From Cylicocyclus nassatus (taxonomy: Eukaryota > Nematoda > Chromadorea > Rhabditida > Strongylidae), in assembly GCA_958299035.1 (NCBI GenBank), contig CATQJL010000112.1, positions 12,810,880 to 12,874,879 of the forward strand: DNA of 64,000 nt, given 5' to 3'. The notes below the pieces were generated by a model. The model had not been told where the DNA came from and made no database searches. It saw nothing but the letters and a program-made list of their open reading frames with translations. Positions 10,701-21,599 of this stretch are shown piece by piece (within the stretch, counting starts at the first letter, position 1; each line of letters opens with the position of its first letter). Made by a program: the position numbers and the translations under genes.

Positions 10701-13700
10701 CGGCTTCATTTTGGCTTACAACCCCAGAAATTCTTAAAATTTACTCGTTTTCAAAAAATGCTTAGAATTTTTGTAATTCGTGTTCAAAATTTGGACAGTT
10801 TCTGTGCAGCTGTAGCACACATTACGCTCCGCACACTGCCATAGTGTGAGTGTGCCACATCCAAAGAGAGAAAAGTTATGAATAGTTGCAAAACTTAGTT
10901 TCCAGCCTAACACTTTATTGAATGCTTTATCCAGATCGAAAAATGCCGCATACGTTTGCGTTTTCCCTGCTTCTTTTCAGCATCATTCTCGCATTCTGAA
11001 AAGTGTGTTGGGCTATTTGATTGGAGATTGCGATCCCTCTCTGTTTGAAACCTCTTTTTGGGGTTCCCTTAATGATTTGTAATTAAGCGATTGAGTCACA
11101 TAAGCCGATATGTAGAGCTGTTACTTATATCGCCTCATTCTTTTGTTATTGTCCTCACGTGATATACCATTCACTTGGGCATGAACTTGACATTCATCTG
11201 ATTCGCAAGCCATGTCAGCAACGTTCTAGTTTTGCTCCTTCCATAGTTTCATTGTGGCAAACGCATTCTTCATTTCTTCTAGGGTTACGATCAATGTCGA
11301 TTCAACCACAGATTCAGCAGTGCTGTCATTATGGATGCGCATTCGTGGATTCCACCTCTGCCAAATGTCCTCTATCTTTTACCTACCTGTTGCGTGTTTC
11401 CAAGCACTGCCGTTCACGTCCATAACACTTTCAAAGTCTTCCAAATCTTTTATGGCGAATTATTTTTTTTCGCAAATAGGAGCTACTTTGTCCTTTTCCG
11501 AACACAACTTCTTGTAAATTCTTTCGCATATGCTTTTTTCATTTCTTAACTTCTGTATTTAACTCACACTTCGCATTTTTCGAATATCTCCCAATCTTAG
11601 CTTTTGCTTTATCATGCACTACAGGTATTTTCATTACTATAGGTATAGTCATGTAACGGCAACAGCCTGTGCAGTGCAACCGAAACAATAGCGTATAAGC
11701 TAAAATCTAAGCCAAATAAAATAGCCAAATATGCCTTCCATTTGGGCGCTTATTAGCCGCTGGTTTGGATTGCATTTGGCGTGCGTTAAATTGAGTGAAC
11801 TATGCCTACAGTTTTTGCGCATAAGATGATCTCGACGGGCTCGATTCCTAGACGCTTGCGCTCTCTGCTCCACATTGTGTGCACAACTTTTCCATGTCTG
11901 CAAAGTCTGTGACTAGGTTTCTGTTGGGTTTATTCCGTGTGCACGAGGACGGGTACGTCTTATAGTAACGATCGAACAATCTGACACTAAACCGTTACAC
12001 TCATTTACGCTATGACCGCAATAAGTCATATACTTTTTGTATTCATTTAGGTTCGAGGTACCATCAGATAGAACAAAGTAACACCTACAAGATGGTGTTC
12101 AACGTTTTGCACCAACTTTCATAGATGCGAAGTTCGAATCCAAAAACTAAAGGGATTCGAATGCTCGAAAAATCGAAGGATCAAAACTGCGCTCAGAAAA
12201 TCGTAAAAAAATGAAAATTGATTGGAAACGAGAGCCCTATGCCTTACTGCGGCAGAACTTTAAGGTGTAACAAAGCTCGTATGACAAACAGTTTATATGA
12301 CTTATGAAGAAAGAATAATTATTAACTGTGGCCATTCGAAAAGGAAAGTACACCGCGAGACTCGACGCGTAACGCTGATTCCAAACTGGCCTCGCTCTTT
12401 GCGAAACGAGCTTTTGATGAAAGTTATGAACTTGTTTTAATGAAAACTTGTGCATTTTGGACAGTCATCAGCAATCAATGCGATTTGCTGCTTGATGCTA
12501 TAAAATAAAATCTCAGGAAGAGAACTATGGTACTTAGACCAATTCCAAAGCTATCAGTCGAAAAAGCAAGAAAATTTTGATTTGATGTATTTGAGCGTTC
12601 GGACAGTTCATTTTATTTCAAAAAAATCATAACTTCAGCTCCAGGTAATCGTTTCGCAAAATGGAAAGCACTTTTCGAGCCAGCATTTAGATTTGCTTCC
12701 ATTGATACCTACCTCACTGTGAATGAGCAGAGTCACCAAGTATTCTTTTTTCGTCAGAAAACTTATGAAGATAATGAAGATGAACGTGCTCAACTCTGGC
12801 CACAATATGTCCACCGCAGCATGCAAGGGTAGCGTTGAATCACCTCCAACTACATTGACAGCAGCATGCCGAAAACTTTGTTTAACTAACGCACTCGGCA
12901 ATGGCACATGCTCATCCATTTGAAAAAGAAAGATGAAGAAGCCACTTAGGAAAGATCACATTGCAAAATTAATGGAAATGTCTGTTTGGTTCTTGCGCTT
13001 AGCAATTACATTTATAGGCGTGATATCGCAGCTCTAAATACAATCTTTATTTTCGTTATCGTATAAATAACTTTGATGCTCCGAGTGCTTGACTCGGTAG
13101 CAAGACAGGCAGGAATTCGTGTATTGATGGTGGCCATTATTCAAGAGAATTAAGCAAGACGCATGATTTATTTTGTTCTTTCGAAATCAGTCGTATAAGC
13201 CTCCACGGCACTCCCTGATCCACTGACGAAACTTGCAAGTCTGAAAACCTTGTTTCTGTGGAGTACGAATGCAGTATGGTAATGACGAGTGCACAAGCGC
13301 GGCCTTTCAACCTACATCCCGTAAGACAGGCAGCTACTATGATAGAAGGGGAAATTTTTACCGTATCACTTCCTTCTTACAAAAGCGGGACACCTGGATT
13401 GAAAATGGACGTATATTCATAGATGACTGGACGTAATGCGCTCTTACTTTCTCCTCACGGATTGGAGGTCCTAAGCCCGATCGCATTGAAATCCCGCTAG
13501 GGAAGGAAACGCAGCTTAGGGCGGCATGCACAAGCTGGAGTGGGGGTCGCAGCTTAAAAGAAAACTTCATATGCTGAAGCTCCAGATATCTGGATCTTGC
13601 GTTGTCTACTTATCCGTAAGTATTCCTATTATCCTGAACACATAGAAAGGGGCAAGAAGCTATAAAGGCTGCAATTTCCAGTTTTTTATGATCCTCTGAT

Positions 13701-16700
13701 GGCCCTTAGCTGCCAACTGTCATTTAGGGTTCATGTTTCTGGTAGGAACAAGTGATGTTTCGAAGTCATGAAATTTGCAATGAATCAGAAGTCGAAAGTT
13801 GAAGTACAGAAAAATCGATATTTCAAAAACTCGTTCTTCTTATCAGCAATATGCTTAGCACTGTTAGGTTAGATAATCAGTACAAATTTGGTAATTTTTC
13901 GTTACTTCGAAGGAAAAAAGTGACTTTGAAGAAAAGACGATCGGCCATGGGAATCATCAGGAAATCGTACAAAAAGCTGGAAAATGCGGCTTGTACAGTT
14001 TCCTGCTTCCGCTCGATATTTTCTTGATGAAGGATGGTGGAAGCACTTACGGATAGGTAGAAAACGTGTCCACATATCTGGAGCTTCGGGATATGAAGCT
14101 TCCTCTTAAGCTGCGGTCCCCTCCTCAGCGGTGTTAGCGCATGCGGCCCTTAGAAGAAAGCTTCATATCCTGAAACTCCAGTGGATTGGATTTCATGTGT
14201 CTAACTATCCACAAGTGCTTCTACAATACTATTCTTCATTGCAATGATATGAAAAAGGAACGAGTAGTAACCTTTGATTCAACTGGCTTGGCTCCGTTAG
14301 GGAGGGGTTTTGTGATTTGACTGAGGCCCCTCGCGCTCGCGACGCACCTGCGTCTCTCTCGCGCAAGTGCTCTCTGATCATTACCTAGCCTTAATTGGGA
14401 CACAAAGCCCCGCCTTTGCCGAAGCCAAGCCAGTTGAATCAAATGGTAAGCTGCATGCTCCAGCTTTTTGTATGATCGCCAGCTGATCTTTGACGGCCAA
14501 CAGTCATTTTTCAAGATTTTCCTTTCTCCGAAATTATTAGGCTACTGCATAAGTTTTGTCCGATTTGAACTTTTTGAGTTCAAAATGTCATAACTTCTTT
14601 TAGAGTCAACTTTTTCCAAGACCATAGTTTCTATGTGTAAAGCAGTTCCTTGACTATCAAATGCATATTGAAAACTGCGAAAATCCTTGTTAAGGAAGAA
14701 GAAAGAACTCAAAAACTACATAGCGTTTTTCTTCAAACCTGCCTTTTTTGACACGGCAATGTCCCCTTACGAGAGTTGATAGGCATCTTATCTAACAACG
14801 GATAGTTACAAAAATTTCCATAGATTATTTTGCAACAAAAAAGAGCCCATAAGGTTTGCGTTGCCGAGAGATTTTTTGAACGAGCAAAAAAGAAGCCACT
14901 TTTTGGCCTCGCTTCAGCGCATGTGTGCATGCTTATTTAAATCATGAAAATTTTACAACGACGTGAGCGCCAAAAAGGAATTGGTGGATGGGCCATGCTA
15001 GCTCTTACTTCACCCTAGCACTTCCAACTCTGACCGCATCATTACTTCCATTCACAGAAAGTTATTGCTTGTAAAACATCTATACAAAAAAATGATGTTC
15101 GACAATAAATTTTACTAGCAAGACGTTTCCTTTATTCTATGGTGAGAATGTACCTCGGCCACTTGTGGATTTTAGGTCCAAAATCTCTTTACACTAAGAA
15201 ATTTATTGAAATTTGATATGCATTAAAAAGGGCAAGGAAAGCGTTTTCTAATGATAATAACAGTATCGCATCAGAGATGAAAATCTCTTAGAATAGCTAC
15301 TTCAAACATAAAGCAAAATAAAATCGGACTGAACTTATGCAGCAGCCTAATAAAGAAAACACTCCGAAGTTGTATTGCTTGTCTGATCCAGCAATGCTGA
15401 AGACGAAATGGTCAGAACTTAACCCAAGCATCCAAAACAAGTTGTATATCGTCGGACTCATCTTGAAACGCTAATTTCAGGCACTCTAAAATTACAGATA
15501 CTCCGCTTTTTGACAAGAAAAATTAATGAAAACATCCTCGCAATGCCAGGAATCTTGCAGATAGATCCCCCATAAGATAAGTCCGTCTACAGATAAGTAC
15601 ACTTATCTGACAAGATTTCAGGGTAGTCCTAATGGAAAGAAAACGGACTTATCTGTAGGGCGGACCTATCTGAAGGGCCTTATCTGGTCAAAAAAGCGGA
15701 CTTATCTGAAGGCGGACTTATCTGTAGACCGACTTATATGATGAGAGGACATATCTGTGAGATTTAAGGATATATGTTTGCTATCTGTCAAACGGCTATC
15801 TGGAAGGAGTTATGAACGTTCAAAATGAGAAAGTTTTCTAGTTTCGACTTATATATATCCTTTTACGTATCGAGGCAGCCTGATGATGCGGATTTACAGT
15901 GGCTATGATTAATTCAATTATAGGGAAAAAGCACATTTGCCAAAAACCTAAATAAGTGTTTTTAAAAACGTATTTCGTGGAACATGCGCCACAGAACTGA
16001 CAAATCGCACATACAAACTCTCATGACTCATTCCAGATAATTGCATGGCAGATAACAAACATATGTTTGTGATCAGCGTTTAAAGGCGAGTCCAATGATA
16101 TATAGGCATGTTTGGTATGGCTTGCCTAAGTTCTGACCATTTCTTGCTAAGCATGTATTGAAAAGAGATGGTGCATCGAATGCGTGTAACTTGCAATAAA
16201 TCAAGAGTCGAAGATTGGCGATTATAGAAGACTTTAATAAATTGATAAGCCATCGATTCTTATCAGAAACATGCTTAGAACCGTTGGGTTAGATAATGTC
16301 CAACTTGGGATGATTTTATTGACTTCGAAGAAAGAGAAGTGCTTTCAAAAAAAACAGTCAGTTGCCGAGGATCTCTAAGGGATCATACAAAAATCCGTAA
16401 CACATATACACCTTCTCGCTCCTATTCGTTATGTTTACAGTGAAAGGTAGAAGGAATACTTATGGTTCAACAAACCGTGATATCCATATATCTGAAGCTT
16501 TCAAATGCAAAGCTGTCTTTCAATCTGCGTTTCCCTCCCCAGCCAAAGTATTGCAAGCAGCCCTTAGAGAGGAGAAACCAAGAGAAAGAATTGTACTCGG
16601 TTACTTTATGCCGCATTTTGACTCGCTATAAGTTTGTAGTTCGTTGTTTGAGTTAATCACTGAGGCTATCTGTTCAGAGCTTTCATATACCAGATATTTT

Positions 16701-19700
16701 TGTTGATAATTTCGAAATTTAGAGCTGGGCTTGTCTAGTGGCTGCAAATGGATCTGGATTGGCGGCTCAACTGATAGCTACTACAAAGGTTCCTGGACTG
16801 ATGGCACACGTTTTGACTACGCTTTCTGGGCAGACGGTACCCTTTTGCAGTCGCTCGTGATTTATCATGCTGCAAAAAAGCAGAACACGACGGAACATTG
16901 AAGAGGGGGTTGTTGTAACAACCTCATACTGTTTGGCTCTTTTTATCTGCTTCCGTGACAACTAACATTCTAGGTTATCCGACTAGTAGTGAATGCACAT
17001 ATGTCGATCCAAATACAGGTACGACGCATTATTGATCATGAACTTTATATGTTGTAAAAACTTCACATTTATCAAGGATTCTGGAGAACTGAATATGGCT
17101 ACTCGGCGGGTGTAACCTGCTTCGCATGTGAAGTACCTCAGGAAATGACAGACTGTGCTGACTGGTACAAAGCGGGTTACAAAGAGTGAGCGTATGTTAT
17201 CGATTTTGAATTTAACATTTGAGGTTCAACTTTTCAGCAGCGGAGTATACAGCATCTCGCTCAATGGAACTTCGCACAATGTTTATTGCAGCATGGATAA
17301 TGGCGGTGGATGGACAGTCTTCCAAAAGTAATTCTCTTGGATTCACTGCACTTAACTTGGAGATTTTTGAGCTTTTATGCTGAATCTGCTTTCAAAATTG
17401 TTAAGTTTTATATTTGAAAGAAAATTGCCGGAGGATAACTCTCCGAAGAGCGATTCCTTCTAACCTAAGTAGGCTCAATCGTCCAAATTTGACATTACAG
17501 ATGCATTTATATGTTTATATGTCTTGAACTTAGCATATCCCTCTTTGGGTGATCTAAGTTCGGACCGGGAAATTTTCATAAAGTGTTTGACTGATTTCAG
17601 TCGTGTAAACAATAACGGATCCTTTTGGGACAGATCATGGGACGACTACAAAAATGGCTTTAACACAGAACGAATGACTAATGTAATCTTTCAAACAGTC
17701 TCAAAAGATTGAAGTACAGCAAGTAATTGCAGGTTTCCAACTTTTGGTTAGGACTCGAGTTATTACATCAGCTGACAGAAAAAGACAAAGATGTAACATT
17801 GAGAGTGGAAATGATGGGAGATCGGACTCCAGGATCTTCCAAAGCATTGTCGTCTTGGTCCAATGAGTACACGAGATTCAAGGTTTGTAAATTGAGGCTG
17901 TTTCACTAATAAAGCTAACCACAATTGCAAGCTAACATATCCAGCTCCCCCCCCCCCCCTTTGTCATTAAATTATATTGTCATTCACCACTTGAATCCAC
18001 TTCTGATAGTACCTCTGCTCTAATGCCAAAACCACGACATAAATGATTAGTAAATTAGTCAATGCCAACCCATTAGTGATACTTCTGTAATGTTCTTGAT
18101 TATCCGTGTGTGCCTGTGCCATTTTAGCTTGCCGCAGTACATAAGTTATAAACAGAGACATTTGATGTTTGTATATTTTTATCATGTTTGTGATCAGCAT
18201 ATGAGCTGCCCTATCGGTTCGAGGAAAACCGTTATACTTTCATTATCAGAACGCGAGCCCAATCCCACCCCTGCAGCTTACCGTTTGCTAGAAAAAAAAA
18301 TAAATTGTGATTTAGACGAAGTAGCCTATACTAGCACTTTCTCTAGTAGTTATATATACAAAATTTTGGTCGATTCAGAGTAGAAAGATTACATTGGCTA
18401 CCACATAAATTCGTTTTGACATTTAATTTCAAAGCTCTACAACAAATGAGATAGCAGATATTTTTGAGACTTTTCCACATTCCTAGATTGATATGTAGCT
18501 TTTCTACAAGCCGTTAAAGAAAACCGAACTTATTTTTTGAACCTAATAATAATCTCTATTTTGGTTGTACACATATTTATATTAGGAAAAGAATTGATGG
18601 GACATCAAGCCCTACATATTTAGTCCCTCCAAAAGTATTTCCCACCTGGACGAAGCACTGTTCGCAGAAAAGCAATTATAAGATGCTTTTAACGTAGCAT
18701 TTCTTCTCCTTTCCAGTGTGCTTTGAAAGAGAACTTTTTTGACTGGAATGCAGATGGCTGCAGGAAAAGGCACTTTTAAATTTGTTTAGTTTACCCTAGT
18801 TTGTCATTTTGCGTATTGAGTTTTTTTCAAAACGGGATATCAACAGGAGAGGAGGAAACCTGACGCTTTGATTGTCGCTGACGGTCTAGCGCACAAACTC
18901 CTGCTCGATAAGCATAACAGACCCTTCAGAATTACTCAATCTGAAATGAAACAAAAAAGCTTTCAAAAAACAAAGAATAAAAGCCCTAATATTATGTAGT
19001 CACTGTAAATGCTATTTTTCCCAAGCCGTCCTGGAGCCGGTTCATAGGCTCCAACTTTTGCAATAGAATTTGTGTATTCGCTTTTTTGCATACGCCAATC
19101 AAACTGTAAACTTAGGTAGCAGGAAAATCGTCCAAGTTTCAACTGACAGACTTGTATCTGGACAACCAGGGAAAGGGCACAAGTATTTGGTACCACGATT
19201 TTTTATTAATTTGCCAACGACTGATAAACTAATGTGGTCACTTTAATTTAGGAATTCTCTGATATATTCTGTTGGCGCAAATTTCTCTGCGGTGGATCAT
19301 ATCAATGATCCTCAGTCGAACTGTGTGTGGCAGTATAAAATGGGGTGAGTTAGTGGCATTTTATTTTAGGTTGTTACAAAAGTGCTGATTTTGTGACCTT
19401 AACGGCTTTTTTTAATGTGTGCTAGAAAACTCAACTTGAGGATTTACTTTCGTGCATTATTTCGATCTAAACTCAGTCGCCTGAAAAAGCTCTTTTAAAA
19501 CTATATACTGGTGTTAAAGAAGTCTACAAGTTACACAGCAGAAAATCCATGTAACATTCGCAGTAATAATCGAACATGATACACTCCATGACATAATTTT
19601 TTTTTCTTGAAAAAAAAAACAAATAATCAAAACAAACAACAAACAGTCACAACACTCAACAAACATCGGAGACAACAGGATGATAAAATCTCACCCTATA

Positions 19701-20424
19701 AGAGTGAAATCAAGACTGTCACAATTTGTGACTATTGTTAAACTGACCGTACTACCTCTATGAAAATGAGAGAACTCCGTACTTCATAATTTCATTAATT
19801 GCAAAGAAGAAAATTTATAGATTAACTTTTTTATTGGAGTCTATGGTCTTTTTGATTTGCGAAAAATTTTGGAAAATCCCTTTTAGCTAATCAGGCCAGC
19901 TAATTACATCTCGGAAGAACTTTATAATCTGTCAAAGCAGAATTTTGAAGAAAAATTGTTATGGTCTTTTGTAACTTGTTTAAGGCTGACACCTACAAAA
20001 CAGGATCGGCAGCAATCCACTGACAAAGACATTATATTTTGAAATATCAACTTTTATTGGAATTGCAAAGTGCGATGCATTACTTTGTTACAACCTAACA
20101 GAATGCCCATGATTGTTGGAATAGATGACGGTAGAGGCTGCTCTTCTTTTGTAGAAAAAAGTAAACTTTAAGAGGATGGTGGTTACGCAACTGTGCCCTC
20201 TCGTCATTGAATGGTGATTACGATTTTACTGAAGCAAACGGATACGGTAAGTAATGCTCTGCTTTGTTTTACAAGCAGAGCGCTGCCTTTCGAAGCAATT
20301 TCTTTGATAACTGATTTGTGATCCCCTACTTCCAGGAATGTTTTGGATCATAGGTGGAACAGATAACATCATTCATCCTGTCTCAACCAGAATGATGCTC
20401 AGACCTACGTCTTTTTCAACTTGA
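4723..20424 (+). CDS. Secreted C-type lectin / fibrinogen-domain protein (lectin gene A)
   Basis: Spliced gene with exons 4723-4844, 7506-7594, 16723-16836, 16974-17018, 17077-17185, 17238-17327, 17601-17682, 17733-17882, 19252-19344, 20173-20246 and 20336-20424 (stop TGA). All listed junctions keep frame except that between exons 8 and 9, where one more short exon is expected. Product about 352 residues plus that exon: signal peptide MLLQLIIVICYLFCGATAG, a CTLD, then a fibrinogen-related domain. Expected role is an extracellular glycan- or pathogen-binding lectin; this follows from the families, and no ligand can be read from sequence. Intron 2 is 9.1 kb and uses a GC-AG donor (AAG|GCAAGT). 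Intron 1 is 2.7 kb. The start codon is the first ATG before the hydrophobic leader and is conserved in gene B. Alternative: a decaying gene, if the missing exon is truly lost. Confidence 0.85.
5110..5565. repeat. Dispersed repeat shared with 45760-46390
   Basis: A unit of the CAGCATT...CCAACTCCCAGC family ending in the ATGTGTGCAAATTATGGTCC type sequence and a short CATA/ACAGA tail. It lies within intron 1 of gene A, and the same unit occupies intron 1 of gene B. Confidence 0.55.
6032..6195. mobile_element. Truncated 5' end of a mariner-type element
   Basis: Starts AGGTCGTTGCAAAAATAATG and matches the first ~160 bp of the element at 47334-48225. The right end is missing; it is cut near the GC-rich inverted repeat. 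Confidence 0.6.
6227..6420. repeat. GC-rich inverted repeat insertion
   Basis: Arms 6227-6281 and 6368-6420 are near-perfect reverse complements (GCCAGAGTGCCGAAG... against ...CTTCGGCACTCTGGC), about 53-55 bp each, around an ~85-bp spacer. The sequence is far more GC-rich than its surroundings. The corresponding place in copy B (about 49495-49505) lacks it, so it is an insertion or a post-duplication gain. Confidence 0.7.
6587..6660. repeat. 36-bp tandem duplication
   Basis: The unit containing ACACCGAGTGTGTCAGGTCT occurs at 6587 and again at 6623. Copy B (about 49675-49705) has only one unit, so it arose after the segmental duplication or was lost in copy B. Confidence 0.7.
8761..9469. mobile_element. 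Non-autonomous mariner-type foldback element, 709 bp
   Basis: Ends are TTAGGTTGTACCGAAAGTTC and its near reverse complement (...GAACTTGTACAACCTAA). The halves are inverted copies of each other (about 8860-9115 against 9160-9400), so it is palindromic throughout. The equivalent site in the other duplication copy (near 51620) is empty. It lies in intron 2 of gene A. Confidence 0.75.
9640..11560 (-). pseudogene. RTE-type LINE reverse transcriptase remnant
   Basis: On the minus strand, in order, there are recognisable pieces: a linker like LIVTLEEMKNAFATMK (about 11230-11300), RT motif A read as YAAFFDLDKAFNKV (about 10916-10960), a YGVS segment and EYADSS (about 10020-10095), and the catalytic YADDVIQMTRS (about 9890-9925). 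Order and spacing match RTE/BovB-type reverse transcriptases. Stops and frameshifts throughout mean it is dead. A younger short element (10104-10910) splits it between motif A and the YADD box. It lies antisense in intron 2 of gene A. Confidence 0.65.
10104..10910. mobile_element. Short mariner-type element nested in the RTE remnant
   Basis: Left end TCAGGTTGGAAGCTAAG and right end the inverse of TTAGGCTGGAAACTAAG; the inverted match extends over about 45 bp (AAGTTTTGCAACT...). About 807 bp, no transposase. A truncated copy of its right half lies at about 41095-41495. Confidence 0.65.
11560..13340. other. No supported gene (intron 2 of gene A)
   Basis: AT-rich sequence with only short unrelated open frames. 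A TTCGAATCC string near 12131 does not sit in a tRNA cloverleaf. Confidence 0.5.
13350..14520. repeat. Palindromic dispersed repeat family, first cluster
   Basis: Left half around 13500-13690 (TCTGGATCTTGCGTTGTCTA, TATCCGTAAGTATTCCTA) and right half around 13960-14130 (TACAAAAAGCTGGAAAATGC, ACTTACGGATAGGTAG) are reverse complements with a centre near 13820. A further half copy follows at 14140-14515. The same family recurs at 16140-16660, 53100-54560, 55640-56800 and 57440-57900. It has no coding content. Confidence 0.6.
14537..15350. mobile_element. Non-autonomous mariner-type element, 814 bp
   Basis: Ends TTAGGCTACTGCATAAGTT and its near reverse complement (AACTTATGCAGCAGCCTAA), flanked by TA on both sides (14535-14536 and 15351-15352). 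No transposase frame. Confidence 0.8.
15570..15790 (+). promoter_or_regulatory. Dense cluster of GATA-type sites in intron 2 of gene A
   Basis: Seven exact AGATAAG/CTTATCT words fall within 150 bp: 15575, 15591, 15602, 15648, 15679, 15701 and 15717. Several one-base variants follow (15665, 15732, 15750, 15782). Many sit in a loose GCGGACTTATCTGAAG unit, so this may be a decayed minisatellite, a GATA-factor enhancer, or both. It lies about 0.95 kb upstream of exon 3. Confidence 0.4.
16140..16660. repeat. Half copy of the palindromic dispersed repeat
   Basis: Matches the right half of the family seen at 13350-14235 and is closest to 57450-57900 (shared GAGAAGTGCTTTCAAAAAAA). In both places it sits just upstream of lectin exon 3, so it was part of the duplicated gene. 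Confidence 0.6.
17148..20424 (+). other. Fibrinogen-related (FBG) module of gene A (exons 5-12)
   Basis: The domain begins MTDCADWYKAGYKDSGVYSI, followed by SHNVYCSMDNGGGWTVFQ, WDRSWDDYKNGF and SNFWLGLELLHQLT. These are hallmark blocks of fibrinogen C-terminal domains. Exon 9 as found contains VGANFSAVDHINDPQSNC (family form roughly FSTxDxDND...NC). The next exon starts GWWLRNCALSSLNGDY, and the last ends IHPVSTRMMLRPTSFST. The middle strand usually reading like VGxExxxYRLxxGGYxGNAGD is absent between 17882 and 19252. Calcium-site acidic residues are only partly kept (D-H-I-N-D). Confidence 0.85.
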
Positions 20425-20429
20425 ACTGA

Positions 20430-21340
20430 TTAGTTTGCGTCAGCGTCTGATATTACTGATCCACGCAATAAAGTTTGGCATTTTAATTAACAAAATCCGT
20501 TGTACAGTAATTCTTATAAAAGCATAGAAAATAAGAAAGAAAAAATCATGAGGAAGCAAAGGGAAATGCACGTGATTTAGATGAACATCAATTTTTTTAG
20601 CAAATCGTGAACAGCTTATATTAATATTATCAGGGGCTTCTAATGCAGATGTAAGACCACATAAACTTATTCTCAAGGAAAGGACAAATTCAAATTTCTT
20701 GATGGGAGGAGAGGGGAGGGAAGGTGAGGTGAGTAGGATGCTATTATGAGAAAGTAGGGCAGGTGCGAAAAGGGGCCGAATGGTCATGCTAGCCATTACA
20801 CTATATGTGACTATAGGCAGATACTATGATGTATGATCATGTGAGCTTGCACACAACGCGCGGCGATCAACGGCAGCTTTATCAGTAACTTCTTAGTAAA
20901 GCCTTTTGCTGCATAATGAACTCAAAAGCTTGTAGTATCGACTGATACAGGCCCAAACGAATTGAATAGACAAGGAAACAAGAAGAAATCACTGGAAATG
21001 AGCAGGTTCTATTCTTACGAGTTCGTTAAACAGCGCGTATGTTGTGCAATATGCATTTTAAGTCACGAAGGATTTGAGGATACACAGAAGCCTTTTGAGT
21101 ACTTGTCTCGTCCTTGCGGTTCAGAATCTTTTTAGGAATGGGGGAGAGAAGGAGAAGAAACAGGGAAATAGTTTTGGAAATTATTTGCTAGCTTGCCCTG
21201 GAAGAAAGGAAAAAGTGTGATCTCATTGTAATTGTTATGGCCCTTTCGCCTTTGCAACCAAAAGCTGCACAGAGGTGAATGAACGCCTCTGTGCTTTAAG
21301 TTTTTTACCATGAATTCCATTCTCAGAATTGGTTTTATTC
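20430..21340. repeat. 3' flank of gene A, shared with both arms of the 34.5-44.95 kb palindrome
   Basis: The sequence after the gene A stop (AACAAAATCCGTTGTACAGT, purine-rich GGGAGGGGGAG tracts) is repeated after the exon at 40387-40478 (40480-41650) and, inverted, before 38500 (about 37680-38490). It marks the copied unit as the gene's 3' end plus flank. Confidence 0.7.
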
Positions 21341-21599
21341 AATCCTTTTCTCAGAACAGATGACACAGATTGATTTTATGAAAAGTTGGTGGGAACATTT
21401 GTTCGCGAGGGCAGAATGTCGCTGCCAGACCATGTTCAAAATGCGATAGTTTCTCACCAGAGTTGGTGCCATCCTTTTCATTATATCTACTGCATTTTCG
21501 ACCAAGTGAAAAATCGACTTCATATCTTACTTCCAATTGTGAATGTAGTTATAGTTTACGGTAATTCAAACGCATACAGTCGGTGTCAAAGATGTGCTC

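Larger units (their letters stand above)
4723..17147 (+). other. CTLD module of gene A (exons 1-5)
   Basis: Joined exons give NCSYGT...HC (extra N-terminal disulfide of long-form CTLDs), then NWYDAEAFCVARGGHLASIH, the classic first helix and loop. They continue with SGCKWIWIGG, GSWTDGTRFDYAFWADG, YPTSSECTYVDPNTG and finally TCFACEVPQ carrying the last two cysteines. The WIGG core and the four cysteine positions fit the CTLD fold. The usual EPN or QPD sugar/calcium motif is replaced by YPT, and no WND is seen, so classical calcium-dependent mannose or galactose binding is unlikely. Exon boundaries are phase-consistent: 2, 1, 1, 1, 2. Confidence 0.85.

Noticed and set aside
12125..12145. Possible tRNA T-arm (GTTCGAATCC)
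   Set aside because: No acceptor, D or anticodon arms can be drawn around it.
18196..18285. Candidate for the missing FBG exon (segment reading IGSRKTVILSLSE)
   Set aside because: Only a vague likeness to the VGSExxxYRL strand, and the available donor gives the wrong phase.
18720..18780. Good-looking acceptor TTTCCAG followed by about 20 open codons
   Set aside because: The encoded peptide does not resemble the FBG domain and no donor of the needed phase follows.
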